Shown here: in pieces, positions 1 to 12,070 of the stretch
How positions within the stretch are numbered: the stretch's first letter is position 1
Layout of the letters: each line of letters starts with the position of its first letter
Assembly (NCBI GenBank): GCA_039881045.1
Contig: JAYWVB010000002.1
Coordinates: forward strand, 682,001-746,000
Source of the DNA: Chaetomium olivaceum
Taxonomy: Eukaryota > Ascomycota > Sordariomycetes > Sordariales > Chaetomiaceae
Length of the DNA stretch: 64,000 nucleotides
Direction of reading: 5' to 3'
Program-made: the position numbers and the translations under genes
The notes under the pieces: model-generated
The model's database searches: none
What the model was told of the DNA's origin: nothing
What the model saw: the letters and a program-made list of their open reading frames with translations, nothing else

Positions 1-1942
1 GACAAGGGAAATCGAGTTTGTGCCTCTTGCCCCTTGTTGGTAATGTAGCACCCCGAGGTGGGACACAGCTTCCCCTCCGCGCTGTGATTGCCCGCTTGGG
101 TCAGACAACGGCCAGACCAGACAGGGGACGCAGAATGAAACCTTTCCAGTCTAATGCTGCAAGCCTTCCGCGAGTCCGCGGGGTAATTGGACGGGGACTA
201 CCTCGACCACGGGCATCGTTGCCCTTGCTGTTCCTGTCCGTACGAAGTACTTGCATGGGAATGCGGGTGGTAAAGTCGGTGAATGTAGAGCCACCAAACA
301 TATCACACCAGCTGCAGTCAGGACTCGCTCCTGCAGGTAGGCGTTGAGTGGTTGGGATGTGAGGTAAAGGGGCAGCTGACAAGGACTATGGATCTTAAGA
401 CAGAAAAGGAAGAGAGGGACATGAATATCTTCAAAGGGCGACTTAAACGCACTTTTCCTTCCCTCCTCGCTGGATGGAGTTCTTTGGTTCGTCCCACGAC
501 ACGGGCACTGGTTGTGCCTCCAGGTCCCCGGGTCGGTTGGGATGGGGCCGTCTTCCGCTCCTTGGCACGTTTTTGTTGTGTAAGTCGTTCGGGTTCGGGG
601 TGATCCACGTTAGGTAATACAAGTGGGATGGTTAATTGGTATTCTCGATTGTTGTTAAGCTTGAAAGGGCACACAGCCAGCTTTGTTTAAAACACCACTT
701 CGATCCCGGTTCGGGGTTTGCTAGCTTGACTCGCCTTCAACCGTCGGGGACGTTTATGGTGATGTCAATGTTTGAGCCGATCCACAGCCCTGTCGTGCGT
801 TTTGGTGGGGTTGATGCAAGGATCAGAACGTTAGATGTGGGGATGAGTTAGGGGATTGATGGAGGGCTGATCCACTATGAATGGTGGGGTTCAAGGACGA
901 CACCTCAAGCCCGAAGACGAGTGTCAAGTCGGGTGACGAGTGTTGAGGTACGTTGAAAGGAATTCCGGTGGCAACTATTTCCAACAAAAGAACTGCCATA
1001 GCCCCTACATATGGCATATGTTGCTCGTTGTATGAGAGGGCAACATACTCTGTGGTGTGCGCCAACAAGACAGCCACTTCGGCGAAGTCCGTTGCGCATG
1101 GCCCAGAAGGGGTAGGTCAGCGTCGCGACCGCCAGTACTTTTGGTCAGACCATATTACTTGTAAGTACATTAGTAGGCGGGTGGTTATTGTGAACTAGTA
1201 TTTGGCATTCGGGTACCTAGGTAGGTAAGGGCTGGGTCGATTTCAACACGGCGCCCTCACGCCCCTGGAAGTTATTGTCGTCCCATGGTGGTGATTTGGG
1301 TGGAGAATCCCATGCAGCCCATGGATGCGCTAGCGAAGGCCTCGAACCGGATGGCGCGGGCCCGGCCGCACCGATGGGACCAAAGTGAAGAGCTCGAAGC
1401 ACCATATCAACACAATCATGAGGTTATTTTATTTCGCTCCCTGCCGTTAAAATATCAGAATGCCTGCATCATCCAAGGTTTGAGGACTTTCAGAATGTTA
1501 CCAGACGAGTCAGGGTACTTTTCCAGAGGTAGCCGCGGCGACATGCCACTCCAGCCTCAGATCCTCCCCCTCCGACAGAGCTGGACAAAAGGCGGGGCAA
1601 GTTTCCAGTCTTGGCGTGTAAGACCGGGCCTCATTGTTTGTTTCTGCTGTGGTGGCCTTCCTACATTATCACATCATGGGATTAGGGGCGCAAAGCCGTA
1701 AAAATAAGTGTCGTTCGACGATGGGTCGGGTTGATGTGTACATCCGGTTTACCCATCGTGGCGTGGAAGCTGACCACGATTACCGGCCTCCCAGCTAGAT
1801 CAACGATGTGCTTCCCTAGGAGAAAAATAGAGACGCAGCAATTCGAGTCGATTTTGAGCTCAATTCATCTCCAGTACCGGGAGAGTTCACGCTACCATAG
1901 TACACAAATAGCAGTCTGTCCGCCCGCTCTCAATACAACCAC
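1..1942. other. Intergenic / no gene recognised
   Basis: No open frame here has recognisable protein character. The longest frames (138 aa at 1285-1701 and 118 aa at 318-674) are compositionally random and lack splice-consistent extensions. The stretch lies downstream of the superoxide dismutase gene, which ends at 1943. I see no tRNA, repeat or mobile element. Confidence 0.5.
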
Positions 1943-2832
1943 CTAAGACTTCTCAAACCGGCTGGCAACGGTCTTCCAGTTGATGACGTTCCAAATGGCG
2001 TCAAAGTACTCGGCCTTGCGGTTCTCGTACTGCAGGTAGTAGGCGTGCTCCCAGGCGTCGATGCCCATCAGCGGGACGTAAGGGCCCGACACGGGGTCCT
2101 GGTTGGCGCGCGTCACCAGCCCCAGGGTGCCCGCCGACTTGTCCTTGACCAACCATGCCCAACCGCTGCCCTGGATGCCAGCCAGAGCCGTGTTCATTTG
2201 CGAGCGGAAGGTGTCGAAGGAGCCAAAGTCGGAGTCGATTGCTTTCTGTGGGTCGGCTTGTTAGTCCTGTACCTCGAAGCCAAGCCCCATGGAAGGGCTG
2301 AGAGGAAGACCTACCTTGAGAGCTCCATCCGGTTCACCACCGCCCTCTCTGCTGGCGGGTGCCAGGTTCTCCCAGAATAGGCTGTGGTTGATGTGGCCAC
2401 CGCCGTGGAAGTTAAGGAGAGGGGCAACGGTCGCCGCCTTGGTGAAGTCGCCCTTGCTCTCGGCCTCGCCGATGGTTTGCAGGGCGCTGTTGAGGCCATT
2501 GACGTAGGTCTGATGGTGCTTGGCGTGGTGCAGCTCCATGATCTTTCCCGAGATATGGGGCTCGAGGGCGCCGTAGTCGTCTACAGAATCATTGATCAGC
2601 TTTCATCCATAGCGCCCCCACTTGGCAGCTCGACGTCCGGACCCTAATGCCATTGCTCACCGGCATATTGCTGTGGGTGTCTATTCGCTCATTACTTACA
2701 CGCCAGGTCGGGAAGAGTCGCTTTGCCGCGCACGAAGCTGGTGCTGGCCATGGCGCCGGCGGCCTTGGGAGCTCCGGAAGCTCGGAGGGCGCCCCGCAGC
2801 GCGGGGACGGTGCGAAGGAGAGTCAAAGACAT
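1943..2832 (-). CDS. sod2: Mitochondrial Mn-superoxide dismutase
   Basis: Converts superoxide to hydrogen peroxide and oxygen in the mitochondrial matrix. Three exons, complement(1943..2245, 2315..2580, 2700..2832), give 233 residues, the usual length. Both introns are GT-AG, and joining exons 1 and 2 rebuilds the family N-terminus ([17 protein letters not shown]). Residues 1 to about 35 are rich in Arg, Ala and Ser and lack acids, a good mitochondrial presequence. The Fe/Mn SOD ligands are visible: the His in [12 protein letters not shown], the His in the NHSLFW segment, and the Asp and His of the [15 protein letters not shown] signature in exon 3. The gene is head to head with psf3 across 440 bp, so the two probably share a promoter region. 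The start at 2832 is the only ATG giving the presequence. The Mn form rather than Fe is inferred from mitochondrial targeting and fungal precedent. Confidence 0.95.
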
Positions 2833-3272
2833 TATGGGCAGCAAGTCGGTATCCTGAATGCAAAACTGTCAATTGAGTGCTGCAGAGCCGAAGTGAGTCG
2901 TGCTGGAGTCCCTACCTTACAAATGCTGGAAGCTGTGCTAAAGACCGCATCAAATTGGATTGTCAATCGCCCAAACCAGTTCGGCGATCCGTCGAAGCTC
3001 GGGGGAAGCTTCGGCAAACTTCAATTTCGTCATGGCCCCACATTAACCACCCAAGGACCCTTGCTGTGGCCCAACTTTGAACTTGTGGCACAATTTGTCC
3101 GTTCTGTGGCTGGTAAATGGGCTGGTTGACAGGGAGCCACACCCGCGTGCCCCTCCGGATCGCGTTGCTGCTGTGGTCTCCAAGTTGTTGATATTCGTTC
3201 CCTTGAGGGAGATTCTAGTGCTTTTACTTTATAAACGTCTAGCCGGAGCCCCCGGCTCTATTGTATGCAAAA
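2833..3272. promoter_or_regulatory. Divergent sod2 / psf3 promoter region
   Basis: A 440-bp gap between the divergent starts of superoxide dismutase (-) and psf3 (+). It has no coding potential. A TATA-like TTTATAAA lies at 3228-3235, about 40 bp before the psf3 ATG. No other element can be assigned by eye. Confidence 0.5.
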
Positions 3273-3929
3273 ATGTCTTACTACGACATTGATGCAATCC
3301 TTACGGATGCAGAGGTAAAACAGCAAAACGCACACCCATCCCCGACAACATTTGGTTAAACGCCGACTAACACCTATCCCTCAATCTAGAAAATTCCATG
3401 CACTTTCCAAGTCGATATCCCCGACCTGGGCTATCTCGACAATACCCCTACACAGCCACTCAAGGCCGGCACGAAAGTCAACCTACCGCTCTGGCTGGCC
3501 GAAATGCTCGCCATCGCTAACACGGGGGACGTTGAGGGCAAATCCTTTGTGTCTTTTGATCTACCGCCTGCAATGGGAAACGATGTCGTCCAGGCGTTGA
3601 AAGCGGATCCTCGCGCCGTGCCCTTGCGCGATCAAAGCGCACACTTTTACGGACTGGCGATACACATGATGGAGTTGTCTGAGGAACAAGAACTGGCCGC
3701 CGCCCTCCGCAAGACCTTTGTTACCCGGGCGTCTGAGGTCGCGTTACACGCGCGTAAAGTTGGAGGGGTAGGAAAGGGCAAAGGCGAAGAGGGGAGCAAT
3801 CTTGGTGTCGGCGGCGCTGGTGAGGAGTTTCTCCGCGGCCTAGACGAGTGGGAACGGAAGTTGTTTCGCAAGGCACATGATGGCGCAAAATCTGGGAAAG
3901 AGTGGATGGAGGGTGTCAAAAAACACTGA
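3273..3929 (+). CDS. psf3: DNA replication complex GINS subunit Psf3
   Basis: Subunit of the GINS tetramer, which joins Cdc45 and MCM2-7 in the replicative helicase in the nucleus. Two exons, 3273..3314 and 3390..3929, give 193 residues, the normal Psf3 size. The tiny first exon encodes 14 residues starting MSYYDIDAIL, a typical Psf3 N-terminus. The intron has donor GTAAAA, branch GACTAAC and acceptor CTAG. Exon 2 carries the conserved run PCTF, DIPDLGYLD, LPLWLAEML and, later, HFYGLAIHMMELS, matching the family. A Gly/Lys-rich insertion follows at about residues 140-160. The start is fixed by the short first exon, since the ATG inside exon 2 would remove the N-terminal beta domain. Confidence 0.9.
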
Positions 3930-4519
3930 GCTTTACCCACGCGGTTGCGTCGGGCCGATCGCAGTCGTTCTCAACACCTGGGGGGCTCCCGGGAAGTGAG
4001 GCGTTGATACCCGCCCTCCTCATTTCGCGCGACCCAACAGCTCACGCGGACGTGCACCACATTGCTGGGAACTGACCGCAGAAGGTCCCAAGAAAGAGGC
4101 GACCAGGCGATAAACTCCCTTCGATTTGACCCAAGGAGAAGAGCCCGGCTCGGCTGGGGTTGGTCCCGTACCTCGAATCGTGGACCGGACTCCGCTAATC
4201 CGATTCCGGAGCGACTGGGCGCCGCACATGACGAAAAACGACGAGCTTCTCCCTTTCCGGTCTGCAGACACCAAGATCGAAGAACTACTGTTGAGTTTGC
4301 ACATCGAATTGAGTCATCCCACACCCACGATGCTCTCCCGCAGCGACCCCACCTAGGGTTGCATGCTCAACGCGGGATGGCCCCCTCTGCATGACCCCGT
4401 TTCCCAACAAATTAGCAGCTGAATTGGCCGACCGAGATCTCATTACGCATCTTTGACTGTTTCATCCAACAAGGGCGAGCTCCTATCAGAGACCGGGTTT
4501 TTGTCACCAGATAGCAACG
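3930..4519. other. Intergenic, upstream of biotin synthase
   Basis: A 590-bp gap between psf3 and biotin synthase, both on the plus strand. It must hold the psf3 3' end and the biotin synthase promoter. I see no ORF with protein character and no repeat. Confidence 0.4.
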
Positions 4520-5789
4520 ATGAGAGTTGCGCTCCAACCCGCCCTCCGCCGTGTCACAGGCACGCAGTTGACTCGCGCGGCCTGTATCGGCATCTCCCCG
4601 GCCCGCATGTCAACTGCTGCCGCGGCCCAAACTACCTCAGCACCGGCAAATCCCGCTTCCCAGGAACTACTCGACTCAGAGCGTCGCCAAAGAGCCAGAC
4701 AAGTACTGCAAGATGCTGTCGCAGCGACGGCACCGAGACATGACTGGACCAGGGAGGAGATCTCGGCCATCTTCTACCAACCCTTGATGGAATTGGCTTA
4801 TCAAGCTGTGTGCATGCCCTTTAACCAAAACGCTTAGCACAGGTAACTAATATCTCACCCAGGCCACCGTCCACCGTCGATTCCACAACCCTTCGGAAGT
4901 ACAGCTCTGCACCTTGATGAACATCAAGACCGGCGGCTGTACTGAGGACTGCTCGTACTGCGCCCAATCCACCCGGTACCAAAAAGGCACCGGCCTCGAA
5001 GCCAAACGTGTCGAGACTGTCGAGTCCGTCCTCGAAGCTGCGCGTATTGCCAAGGAAAATGGCAGCACGCGCTTCTGCATGGGAGCCGCGTGGCGCGACA
5101 TGCGCGGCCGCAAGAACAGCCTCCGCAACATCAAAGACATGGTGGCAGGCGTGCGGGCCATGGGCATGGAGTCATGCGTCACGCTCGGCATGATTGACGC
5201 GGAACAGGCCAAGGAGCTCAAGGAAGCGGGCCTGACGGCGTACAACCACAACGTCGACACCAGCCGTGAGTTCTACCCCAGCGTCATCTCGACCCGCTCC
5301 TACGACGAGCGGCTCAAGACCCTGGGCCACGTCCGCGACGCCGGCATCAACGTATGCTCCGGCGGCATCCTGGGGCTGGGCGAGACCTCCGAGGACCGCG
5401 TCGGCTTGCTCCACACCGTCTCCACGCTGCCTAGCCACCCCGAGAGTTTCCCCGTCAACGCGCTCGTGCCCATCAAGGGGACGCCGCTGGGCGACCGGCC
5501 GCCGATCGAGTTCACGAGCATGCTGCGCACCATCGCCGCGGCGCGCATCGTCATGCCCGCCACCATCATCCGGATCGCCGCGGGGAGGAAGACCATGGCC
5601 GAGGACCAGCAGGCCATGTGCTTCATGGCGGGGGCCAACGCCATCTTTACGGGCGAGAAGATGCTGACGACCGAGTGCAACGGCTGGGACGAGGATGCGG
5701 CTATGTTTGGGCGCTGGGGGCTGCAGCCGATGAAGAGCTTCCGGAAGTTGGGGCTGCGGGCGGGGGATGTTGCTGCTGGGCAGGCCTGA
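4520..5789 (+). CDS. bioB (BIO2): Biotin synthase (radical SAM)
   Basis: Inserts sulfur into dethiobiotin to make biotin, using a radical-SAM 4Fe-4S cluster and a second, sacrificial Fe-S cluster; mitochondrial in fungi. Two exons, 4520..4807 and 4863..5789, give 404 residues. The intron (donor GTGTGC, branch ACTAAT, acceptor CCCAG) joins LAYQA to ATVHRRF, restoring the conserved stretch before the cluster. The radical-SAM motif CTEDCSYC (CxxxCxxC) follows at about residue 120. Further BioB blocks are visible: YNHNVDTS, CSGGILGLGE, PVNALVPIKGTPL and the AGR segment near the C-terminus. The first 35 residues are rich in Arg and Ala and resemble a mitochondrial presequence. The next gene, 454 bp downstream on the same strand, resembles dethiobiotin synthetase, the preceding enzyme of the pathway. 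Confidence 0.95.
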
Positions 5790-6243
5790 AGGCTGCCAGG
5801 TGCGGTGCTGTTTTAGGACCACAAGCAAAAGAAAAATACGTTGGGTATCGCGGCATTGGGTCTATTCGTGGTTTTGGTTGCTTTGACTTTGTTCCCTATT
5901 GGTGACAACATCTCCTGCTTACCGGGGCAAGGATCCCGCAGACCAGCATCCTCTTTCTCCCCTTCTTCCTTCTTCACAGCACACCGAAGCTCCGTGCTCG
6001 TTGGCATGTCCGTAGTGGAGCGTTGCTGCCAACTCGACACCCCGTCGTTAGGTGGGTTGCTGCTGCCATTCCCGTTCTCCGTGTCGCTGTGATGCAATTG
6101 CACGCGGGGTGGGAATTTTCAGATCCTCCACTAACATCTCTAACTTGCTTCGTAATTATATCGCGAATGCCCTCACGTAACAACTTTCCAATTATCTACC
6201 ATAAAAGCTGACAATTTTGTCACGAAACCACATTACCACAACC
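5790..6243. other. Intergenic between bioB and the bioD-like gene
   Basis: A 454-bp spacer with no supported ORF, presumably the bioB terminator and the promoter of the bioD-like gene. A CT-rich tract (about 5949-5977) is the only compositional feature noticed. Confidence 0.4.
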
Positions 6244-7265
6244 ATGGCGCCGCGCGCAGAGGCCGAAACCGGGGCGGAACCCATAAATACCCGTGGTCTA
6301 CGCGTGGTTTTGATCTTCGGCGCCGCCCATTTTGTTTGCAAGACCCTAGTCGCCACCGCCCTGTGTCGCGAGATCGAGGGGAGGCGGGCCCAGCGCACGC
6401 ACTATCTACAGCCGGCCTCCGGCAGGCCCCCGGACGCATCTGATACTAGGTATGAGTCTAGTTACACCCTGAATTGTGGTACATAGTTGGGATTGACGTT
6501 GTCTTTATGGTCTAGATATTGATGGCGCATATAATGTGTTTCACGAGCCCCTGATGCTGATGTTTGTTTACCTAGCCACGTCGAACAGTACTGTAACGCA
6601 ACGGCCGAGTTCATCCGGCATTATAACACAATTACTCCGGATCTTGACGCGTTGGAGCTAGCCCGTACCCAATCGGTGAGTCTGTTTCTACGCTTCCATT
6701 GCTGCTCAAGGGAGGGATGGACGCGGGCGCTGCTTCGGACAATCTGACAAGTTTCTTTCAGAACGGACATGGCAACGCGCCGCAGGTCGTCAACGAAGAA
6801 GATGCTATCGGGGATATCATGTCCTTTCTCAATCGTCACATTCCCGAACCTGGAGAGGATGGTGGCTGGTTATTTATTGAACTGTTGGGCGGCGTCATGA
6901 CCCCTTGCTTCACGGGTCCACCCCAAGCTGATGTATACCAGCCGCTGGGGTTCCCAGTTGTGCTCGTCGGGTCGTCTGCTCTCAATGGCGTCGCGCTCAC
7001 CATTTCGGCATTTGAGTCCCTCGCATTTAGGCGCTACAACGTGATGGCAGTGGTGATGTTCAAAGAGGAGACGTGGAAGCATTATCGTTACATGGAGCAG
7101 TACTTTAGGCGCATCTACCCGTCGGTTCCGGTAGTGATGCTACCAGCGCTACCGTTAGCTTGGAGACCCAATGCTGTAGAGGCGGTGAGAGAATACTATG
7201 ACTCTGTATATGACTGCGGCGCCCTCTCTCAGCTTGTTTCCTGGCTCGACACCGTCTATCAATGA
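6244..7265 (+). pseudogene. Dethiobiotin-synthetase-like protein, degenerate active site
   Basis: Related to dethiobiotin synthetase (BioD), which closes the ureido ring of biotin with ATP and CO2. Three exons, 6244..6449, 6576..6675 and 6762..7265, give 269 residues. The C-terminal half matches BioD well: LFIELLGGV, QADVYQPLGFPVVLVG and TISAFESLAFRRYNV. The N-terminal catalytic motifs are damaged. The Walker A of BioD (GxxxxGKT) reads GAAHFVCKT, so the Gly before Lys is Cys, and the KPVxSG segment with the catalytic lysine reads QPASGR. In many fungi BioD is fused to a DAPA aminotransferase. Here the frame stops at 7265, and only about 37 further residues in another frame (to about 7370, including ETQRRKRI) resemble the inter-domain linker. 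I saw no aminotransferase domain. Splice sites are intact, so the gene may still be expressed. Either a decaying biotin gene or a repurposed pseudoenzyme. Confidence 0.65.
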
Positions 7266-8478
7266 GGACCATCCCGGATTCGACAGTCAGTTCGGACAAG
7301 ACATTGCGATTATAGAAACTCAGCGGCGCAAGCGTATCGATGGTTCGAGCGTGTTAGATGACTCAACATAAGTAGACAGTATAATCTGAGACTGCTACGT
7401 CATAACGTGAGGAGTGTGTGCTCCCTCTGTCGGCACAGCATGGTATATTATCCGGGTGGGAATTGGAAAGGCCAGCCCCCCAACCGTGATACGTAGCCAA
7501 ACGGGATGACGTTCGGCAAAAGCTTACACCGTGGACCTCGGTGTTGAAACGTTTAGCAGGCTGGCACCTGGGTAATCATCCACTTCCAAATGGCGATGTC
7601 GAAGGGTCAGACTTGGTGGGGCTTGTCAGCCTGTCTGTCAGGTGTGGTTGGGACGATGTCCCCGAGGCCATGTTGCATGGGCGCTGCTTGAAGAACCAAG
7701 AAGACCTAAAAACCCCCTGAAATCGCCATCGGCCGGAGCGGCAATTGTTGTGGGGGTCCCGATGCTCGGCATGCACTGGCATTCCAGAATCCCCGTGCCC
7801 TCGTCTGAAGTTCTGACGCTCAGGGCTGCAGGGTTTAACCAAGCCGCCAGTCAACCTGAAAATTCAGGTCCAGGAACACGACTGGGGCCGAACTCTGGAT
7901 GGTAAACGTAAATTAATTATGTCTTCACTCTTCGATCGGAATTCTCGGAAATAATAAAAATATAATTCATACTTGATAACAGTCGGCTTCGCGACGGAAA
8001 CAAGCAGCAAAGAATCTCAACTGAAATTCGGTTCTGTTTGTTCCTTGTCAGGGGTTACATCGCACGCCGCCCCCGGCTTCACCTTGTGGGTCTGAGAAAT
8101 CCAACCAATGTTTGAGCCAGTGCCAAGAGGCGTGGATGAATCTTCAAATGGATTGCCCAGGAACAGGGGCGTGTCAGGAGACCGAGTTGCGAGTTGGCCC
8201 TCCTCCAACTTGGCGTTCTCGATTTTTATCTTACCTTACCAAGTACGCTTCGCACCAGGGCGGCTTGTTTCCCTTTTCTCCTTGCTTCTGTGTTTCGTTT
8301 CTCGCGTACACTCGTTACCTTCCCGGAATCGACTCTCGCTTTCTCCGAATGCCGCGCGCCGGGGACGCAATAGCAGCAGAACACCCCGTCTGTTGACGGC
8401 CTTCGCCGATTGCTTCTAACGGGGGAAACCCACCGAGGACTACCTTGAGCGGTCAGCACCTCATCTCCCGTCGCCAAG
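7266..8478. other. Intergenic, with possible remnant of the bioDA linker
   Basis: Positions 7266-7370 carry an out-of-frame continuation of the BioD-like gene (see that entry). The remainder, to 8478, shows no aminotransferase motif and no other supported ORF. The part closest to the DUF3405 gene (about 8220-8478) is CT-rich, like a fungal promoter or leader. Confidence 0.4.
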
Positions 8479-10413
8479 ATGAACCGCCTCGGTTTGGCGG
8501 GCGCCAAGTGCAGGCGACTCTTTACACGCCAGACGCTCTTGATCGCGCTCGGGCTATGCGTCGTCTGGATACTCGGTGTGCAGTTTCGCGGTGACATCAC
8601 GCAACAATGGTCGGAATTGGGGTTACCAGACACGCGGAAACGACCAGAGCGCATGCCTACACACAATATACTGCCACCGCTCGCTGAACGCGTGGCCTGC
8701 CATGGCCCCCGCGGCCATCTGCTCGGGCAGAGCCCCGACGACGATTTGGTGGAGAGCGAGGTGGATGGCCGTACGCAATGAACCGACTCATCCAGTCAAC
8801 TCTGAAGAGCATACTTGCTAACCTGCGGTGTTGTGCAGCGTACCCCATGCCTTGGGCGGGCAACTACGAAGAAACAGGCCTCAACCTGACCATGATGTCG
8901 GTGAGGCAGCGATACGGGCCCTACGGTTTCGGCGAAGACCGTAAGGACTACGGCAGACAAAAGGTGGACTGGGACCAGGTCGACTGGGGCCAGCTGCAGA
9001 ACGACTGCTTCCAGCGCAACCGGGACCGCTTCCCGATGGCCGCGACCCGGTTCGACGACACCCGCACCACGAAGCCCCGGTTCAGCTTCCGCGAGACGAC
9101 TCAGATCCCCCCGATCCGCCACTGGCACGAGTTTGAGGCGTCGCGGCGCACGGCCATTGTTGTGCGCGCCTGGCGCGGGTACAAGTACCTGCCCGAGGAC
9201 ATGCAATATCTCCGGTCGCTCGTCGTCGAGACGGCCCTCAAGACGGGTGGCGAATACCAGGTCATCTTGCTGGTGGACATGAAGGACTACGAGGGCTACG
9301 ACAACGACATCTTCGCGTCTGACGATGCGTACCAGAAGGGCCTTGAGGACGCTGGCGTCCCCCCCGAGTTCCAGTCCATCGCGCTTCTGTGGTCGGTTCG
9401 CCTGCTGGAAGACTGGTATCCCCGGATAGAAGAGCACCGGTAAGCTACCTTAGTCCTTAGATCACCCCCACGCCCCACACATCACCGCTAACCTCACTCG
9501 CAGGACTATGTGGCAGGTGTTCCAGCCGATGCAGCTCCTCGCCCTGCACTACCCCGAGTTCGACCACTTCTGGCAGCTCGAGCTGGACATGCGGTTCCTG
9601 GGCGACGCTGGCAAGTTCCTAGACCGGCTCACGGCGACGGCGCGCAACGAGCCGCGCAAGCAGGCGCTCGAGCGGTCCAGCTTCTGGCACATGATCGCCG
9701 AGATCGGCGACTACGGCGAGTTCTTCACGGCGGTCAACGAGGCCAACCGGGGCGGGTCCCACGCGTGGGGGCCGCTCCGGGTGCGCGAGATCCTGCCCAT
9801 CGGGCCCGAGCCGCCGGTCGCGGACCCGCGCGACGAGAACTTCGAGTGGGGCGTCGGCGAGGAGGCCGACGTCATCACCACGTCCTACTGCATGGACGCG
9901 CTCATCCCCAACGAGTGGGCCTTCAAGAACTGGATCCACGGCTTCGCCGCCGGCGTGCGCACTCCGCGCTTCTACTGCCCGCCCGCCATCCAGCGCGGCT
10001 CCCGCGCCCTGTACCTGGCCATCCACCAGGCCCAGATGGAGCAGGGCATCCGCATCCCCTCCGAGGCCACCCTCCCTTCCTTCGCCCTCTGGCACGGCCT
10101 CAAGCTGGCCTTCCCGCAGCACCCCGTCTTCCACCGCGACCGCGACGACCACGAGAACCGCCGCGGCTGGTGGCGCGGCGGGCCCCGCGCCAGCTCCACC
10201 GGCCTCGGCCCGGATATCTCGGCCCACCCCAACGGCCGCGGCCTGAGTTTCTGGTGGGAGTCGACATGGGCTAAGAATGTGTTCAACGAGTGGTACGGCC
10301 GCAAGCTCGACGTCGGCAAGCCCCGGGCCTGGATCATCAGGGAGTGGGACGACGAGCTGTGGCTGCCGAATATGATGCTCCATCCAGTGAAGCATGTTGC
10401 TCCTAAGGAATAA
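8479..10413 (+). CDS. DUF3405 family type II membrane protein
   Basis: Fungal protein of the DUF3405 family, which is of unknown function and often has a single N-terminal anchor. Three exons, 8479..8770, 8839..9439 and 9504..10413, give 600 residues, with both introns GT-AG and frame-preserving. After a basic N-terminus comes a hydrophobic segment at about residues 19-37 (TLLIALGLCVVWILGV), consistent with a signal anchor facing the Golgi/ER lumen. The luminal part contains conserved runs: YEETGLNLTMMS, RTAIVVRAWRGYKY, QVILLVDMKDY, HYPEFDHFWQLELDMRF, and a Trp-rich C-terminus (SFWWESTWAKNVFNEWYG). The HFWQLELDMR region looks like the nucleotide-sugar-binding part of Golgi glycosyltransferases, but that is inference only. 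Exons 2-3 are markedly GC-rich, which produces long shadow frames on the other strand. Confidence 0.8.
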
Positions 10414-11303
10414 TGATGTGATTGGGAAGGAAACGAAGGGATGGATGGGATTTAATGGTGGGGATGGTATGGTATGGTAGGGGCAATGTATGAAGGGGTT
10501 GCGTGACGATTTGCATGGTGTATCATCTCATCTGGCGTTATCTGTCATTTTGTCTCACATGGGGAAGAGGGAGTTCTTTTTAGAGGCTGCCTTTGCTGGG
10601 TTGCTTGCTTGGGTCAGGACATCCATCCAGCCCTGTAGTCGCATATTCGTAACTATATCCGGTGTGCCCTTTTCCATCTTATTTGTTCTTGTACATACCT
10701 AGTTAGAGAACAAGGCCATGGTTATCTGATCCTGCTGTGCTGCTTGTTACCTTGTGTGTTTTCTTGCCTCCTGTGTGCTGCAGCTGGCAAGCACGCGATG
10801 TGCAGAAGCGAGATGACTTTTTGGTGATCTGCATCGACTCCACATCGCAATCTCGAATCCCAGGACTTGAGCCGGACAGCTGCATTCCCTCCTGCATCGA
10901 AAAATCGATGGAACGGCTCAGCGGCACAACCGGCAGTTGACCCGCAGATGATGTCAGACGCTGGCAGTTGTTGTCAGGTGCATGTGAACCTCGTACTTAG
11001 AACTCCAAGAAACGACCACAACGTCCAAGTTAACGTTAACATCACATCGTGAGTGATAGTTACGGCTTAACTGTGCCATAGTATCTATCAAACCAGCAGA
11101 TGTCATCCGTGATCTGAACCGAACGGGTAAGGGATGAGAGTCGGAGCGGATTTGCAAAGTGTAGTCCTGGGGATTATTGCTCTTGAGGATGATCTGCTAT
11201 CTCTCTAGGGTTTCTTGTTTCCTGCGTAGATGTCTAGGCCTTTTCCTTCTGTCTTACGAGCAATCTTTGACTCTTTGCTCCTGACTCTTTCGAGTCTCTA
11301 TTT
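10414..11303. other. Intergenic, edge of the accessory island
   Basis: An 890-bp gap downstream of the DUF3405 gene. There is a G/T-rich simple stretch at 10438-10485 (repeats of GGATGG and GGTAT). No gene is supported. Confidence 0.4.
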
Positions 11304-11306
11304 TTG

Positions 11307-12070
11307 ATGACAGTGATCTATTACGCTAAATGTGCTGGCCCCAGCGCTGCCTTTAACCCCAGCGTCAGCACACCAACTTTGACAGCGGCGCTGGCGGAGT
11401 CTCAGCCACGGCAACGTGCCAACCGCCAACCTTCCATTTCAAACTCCAACCCCTCCCCCCCGCCATCCCTCCTCGTACCGCCCCTAATCCTCGATAATAA
11501 TTCTTCCGGAAGCGCGGTCTTTACTTCAACCACAGACGAGGCCTCAGCCGTTGAATCCGCCGACAAAGATTTCAACATCGTGACTCGCGTGGGCGGTGCC
11601 CACTTCAAATGCAAGGGCCAGCCGGACAAGAAAGCGACCATGGACCTTATGAAGAACGTAACGGAATTGGCCGTTGCACTTGGGGTTGAATTTCAGGTGG
11701 GCTTCGAAATCTCGGATGAACCAGGCATCAAAGGTGGGAGAGCTTCCCAGAGGAGATGCCGGCAGAGGAGAACAATGAGATCTCGAGCGCTGCACGGCCT
11801 AGTCCAGCCGTCGTTGGGCTCGGCATCGCTAACACGACGAGGAGGAGATCGAGACGGAATCTGAGGAATGGCCCGAGAGCGATGAGGAGGCTGACGAGGA
11901 GACTAACGGGGAGGTCAACGGGGAGACTAATAGGGAGGTCAACGGGGATCTTGCTATTCCGGCTCGACTTTAATCGGAGTCGGGGGGGTCGTTGCAGGCA
12001 CCCCTGCTGAGGAGGAGGTCGGCATCGTCCTCGCCGTGTACGAGGGGCATGCCATTGAGGTGGGTGCCAA
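11307..12070 (+). pseudogene. Broken acidic-tail gene of unknown family
   Basis: The frame from the ATG at 11307 reads a Ser/Pro-rich stretch and then a folded-looking segment (FNIVTRVGGAHFKCKGQP ... MDLMKNVTELAVALGVEFQVGF) to about 11733. Protein-like sequence then continues in a second frame (SFPEEMPAEENN ... VVGLGIANT, about 11740-11850) and in a third (EEIETESEEWPESDEEADEETNGEVNGETN, about 11855-11970), so at least two frame breaks lie in about 250 bp. The last part contains a 24-bp unit repeated twice (GAGACTAAC/TGGGGAGGTCAACG type) around 11900-11950. I do not recognise the family. It is the first of several damaged fragments in this island. Confidence 0.45.

Noticed and set aside
5172..5828. 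218-codon minus-strand frame
   Set aside because: Shadow of the biotin synthase exon, no motif.
9619..10395. 258-codon minus-strand frame
   Set aside because: Antisense shadow of the GC-rich third exon of the DUF3405 gene; its translation is Arg/Ala/Gly/Val noise.
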